Shown here piece by piece: positions 63,530 through 64,000 of a stretch of DNA of 64,000 bases (its first letter is position 1; each line of letters opens with the position of its first letter). Both the position numbers and the translations under genes were made by a program. The stretch comes from Globodera rostochiensis (Eukaryota > Nematoda > Chromadorea > Rhabditida > Heteroderidae), in contig JAEVLN010000026.1 of NCBI GenBank assembly GCA_018350325.1, positions 770,885 to 834,884 on the forward strand, read 5' to 3'. The notes beneath the pieces are model-generated. The model was not told the origin of the DNA. It was given only the letters and a program-made list of their open reading frames with translations, and made no database searches.

Positions 63530-64000
63530 AAAGACAATTACGATAAATTAATTTGTTTCCTATTTCCGGAATTAAATGACAAATACAAAAGCCAAACCGG
63601 TTTCCTATTTGCGCAATAAAAAATAAACCATTCCGATTAATTATTTCCGGAATTAAAAGACAAATATGAAACTAANTCCGGTTTCTTATTTCCGGAATTT
63701 AAAGACAAATACGAAAACTAAAACGGTTTCCTATTTCCGGAATTAAAAGACAAATACAAAAACGTTTNNTCCTATTTCCGAAATAAAAAACCNAATACAA
63801 AAACAATNTTTCCTATTTCCGGAATTAATAGACTAATACAAAATCGGTTTCCTATTCGGAATTAAAAGACAAATACAAAAACGCTTCCTATTTCCGTAAT
63901 CTATANAATTATATAAAACTAACAGCTCTCCTAANNNTTTCCGGAATTAAAAGACAAATACGAAAACCAATTNANNTCNTCGGTTTCAGTTTCCGGAANA
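63530..64000. repeat. Satellite-like tandem repeat, unit about 45-50 bases
   Basis: About nine imperfect copies of cggtttcctatttccggaat followed by taaaagacaaatacgaaaac, running to the window end, with N bases. No coding sense. Confidence 0.75.

Overview
The window is eukaryotic and looks like a plant-parasitic cyst nematode (Globodera/Heterodera type). The reasons are AT-rich sequence, short introns (often 40-60 bases), several GC-AG introns, SPRY genes of the RanBPM/SPRYSEC type, BTB/BACK/MATH genes, and a small secreted lysine-rich gene whose promoter carries ATGCCA boxes. ATGCCA is the motif described as the dorsal-gland (DOG) box of Globodera. The species cannot be fixed from sequence alone. 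All exon joins below were read by eye and need transcript support.

Layout. 0.3-13.4 kb: one large plus-strand receptor tyrosine phosphatase gene (Ig, fibronectin III repeats, membrane segment, active PTP domain, degenerate second PTP domain). A secreted-protein gene lies on the minus strand inside its first large intron. 14.7-20.8 kb: a small secreted lysine-rich effector-like gene, a decayed copy of its 5' end, and a large secreted gene of unknown family. 20.8-25 kb: repeat-rich spacer. 25.0-29.1 kb: a second copy of the 15.5-19.5 kb block.

29.1-47.5 kb: two Maverick/Polinton elements. Element A begins at 29,092 inside the second copy of the secreted gene. It carries protease, a small membrane protein, major capsid, a basic pVI-like protein, penton-like minor capsid, a zinc protein, a stand-alone PAZ-domain protein, a zinc-ribbon protein, packaging ATPase, two conserved small Polinton proteins, integrase and protein-primed DNA polymerase. 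Element B begins at 43,864 inside element A's polymerase gene; only its left end and the 5' half of its polymerase are present before a 10-N gap at 47,516. The two elements share terminal sequence that includes tRNA-like segments and runs almost to the start codon of each terminal gene.

48.2-64 kb: an ankyrin-repeat gene, a 643-bp TIR transposon with 8-bp target duplication, a truncated SPRY gene running into BACK/MATH exons, a BTB gene, a second SPRY locus containing a 917-bp-arm perfect palindrome, and low-quality sequence ending in a satellite.

The most notable observation is the PAZ-domain gene inside Maverick A. It looks like a captured Argonaute fragment with no PIWI domain, placed head-to-head with the structural genes. 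A second is the large set of short repeat islands, each built from a different self-complementary word and often bounded by agggttgg/ccaaccct-like ends.
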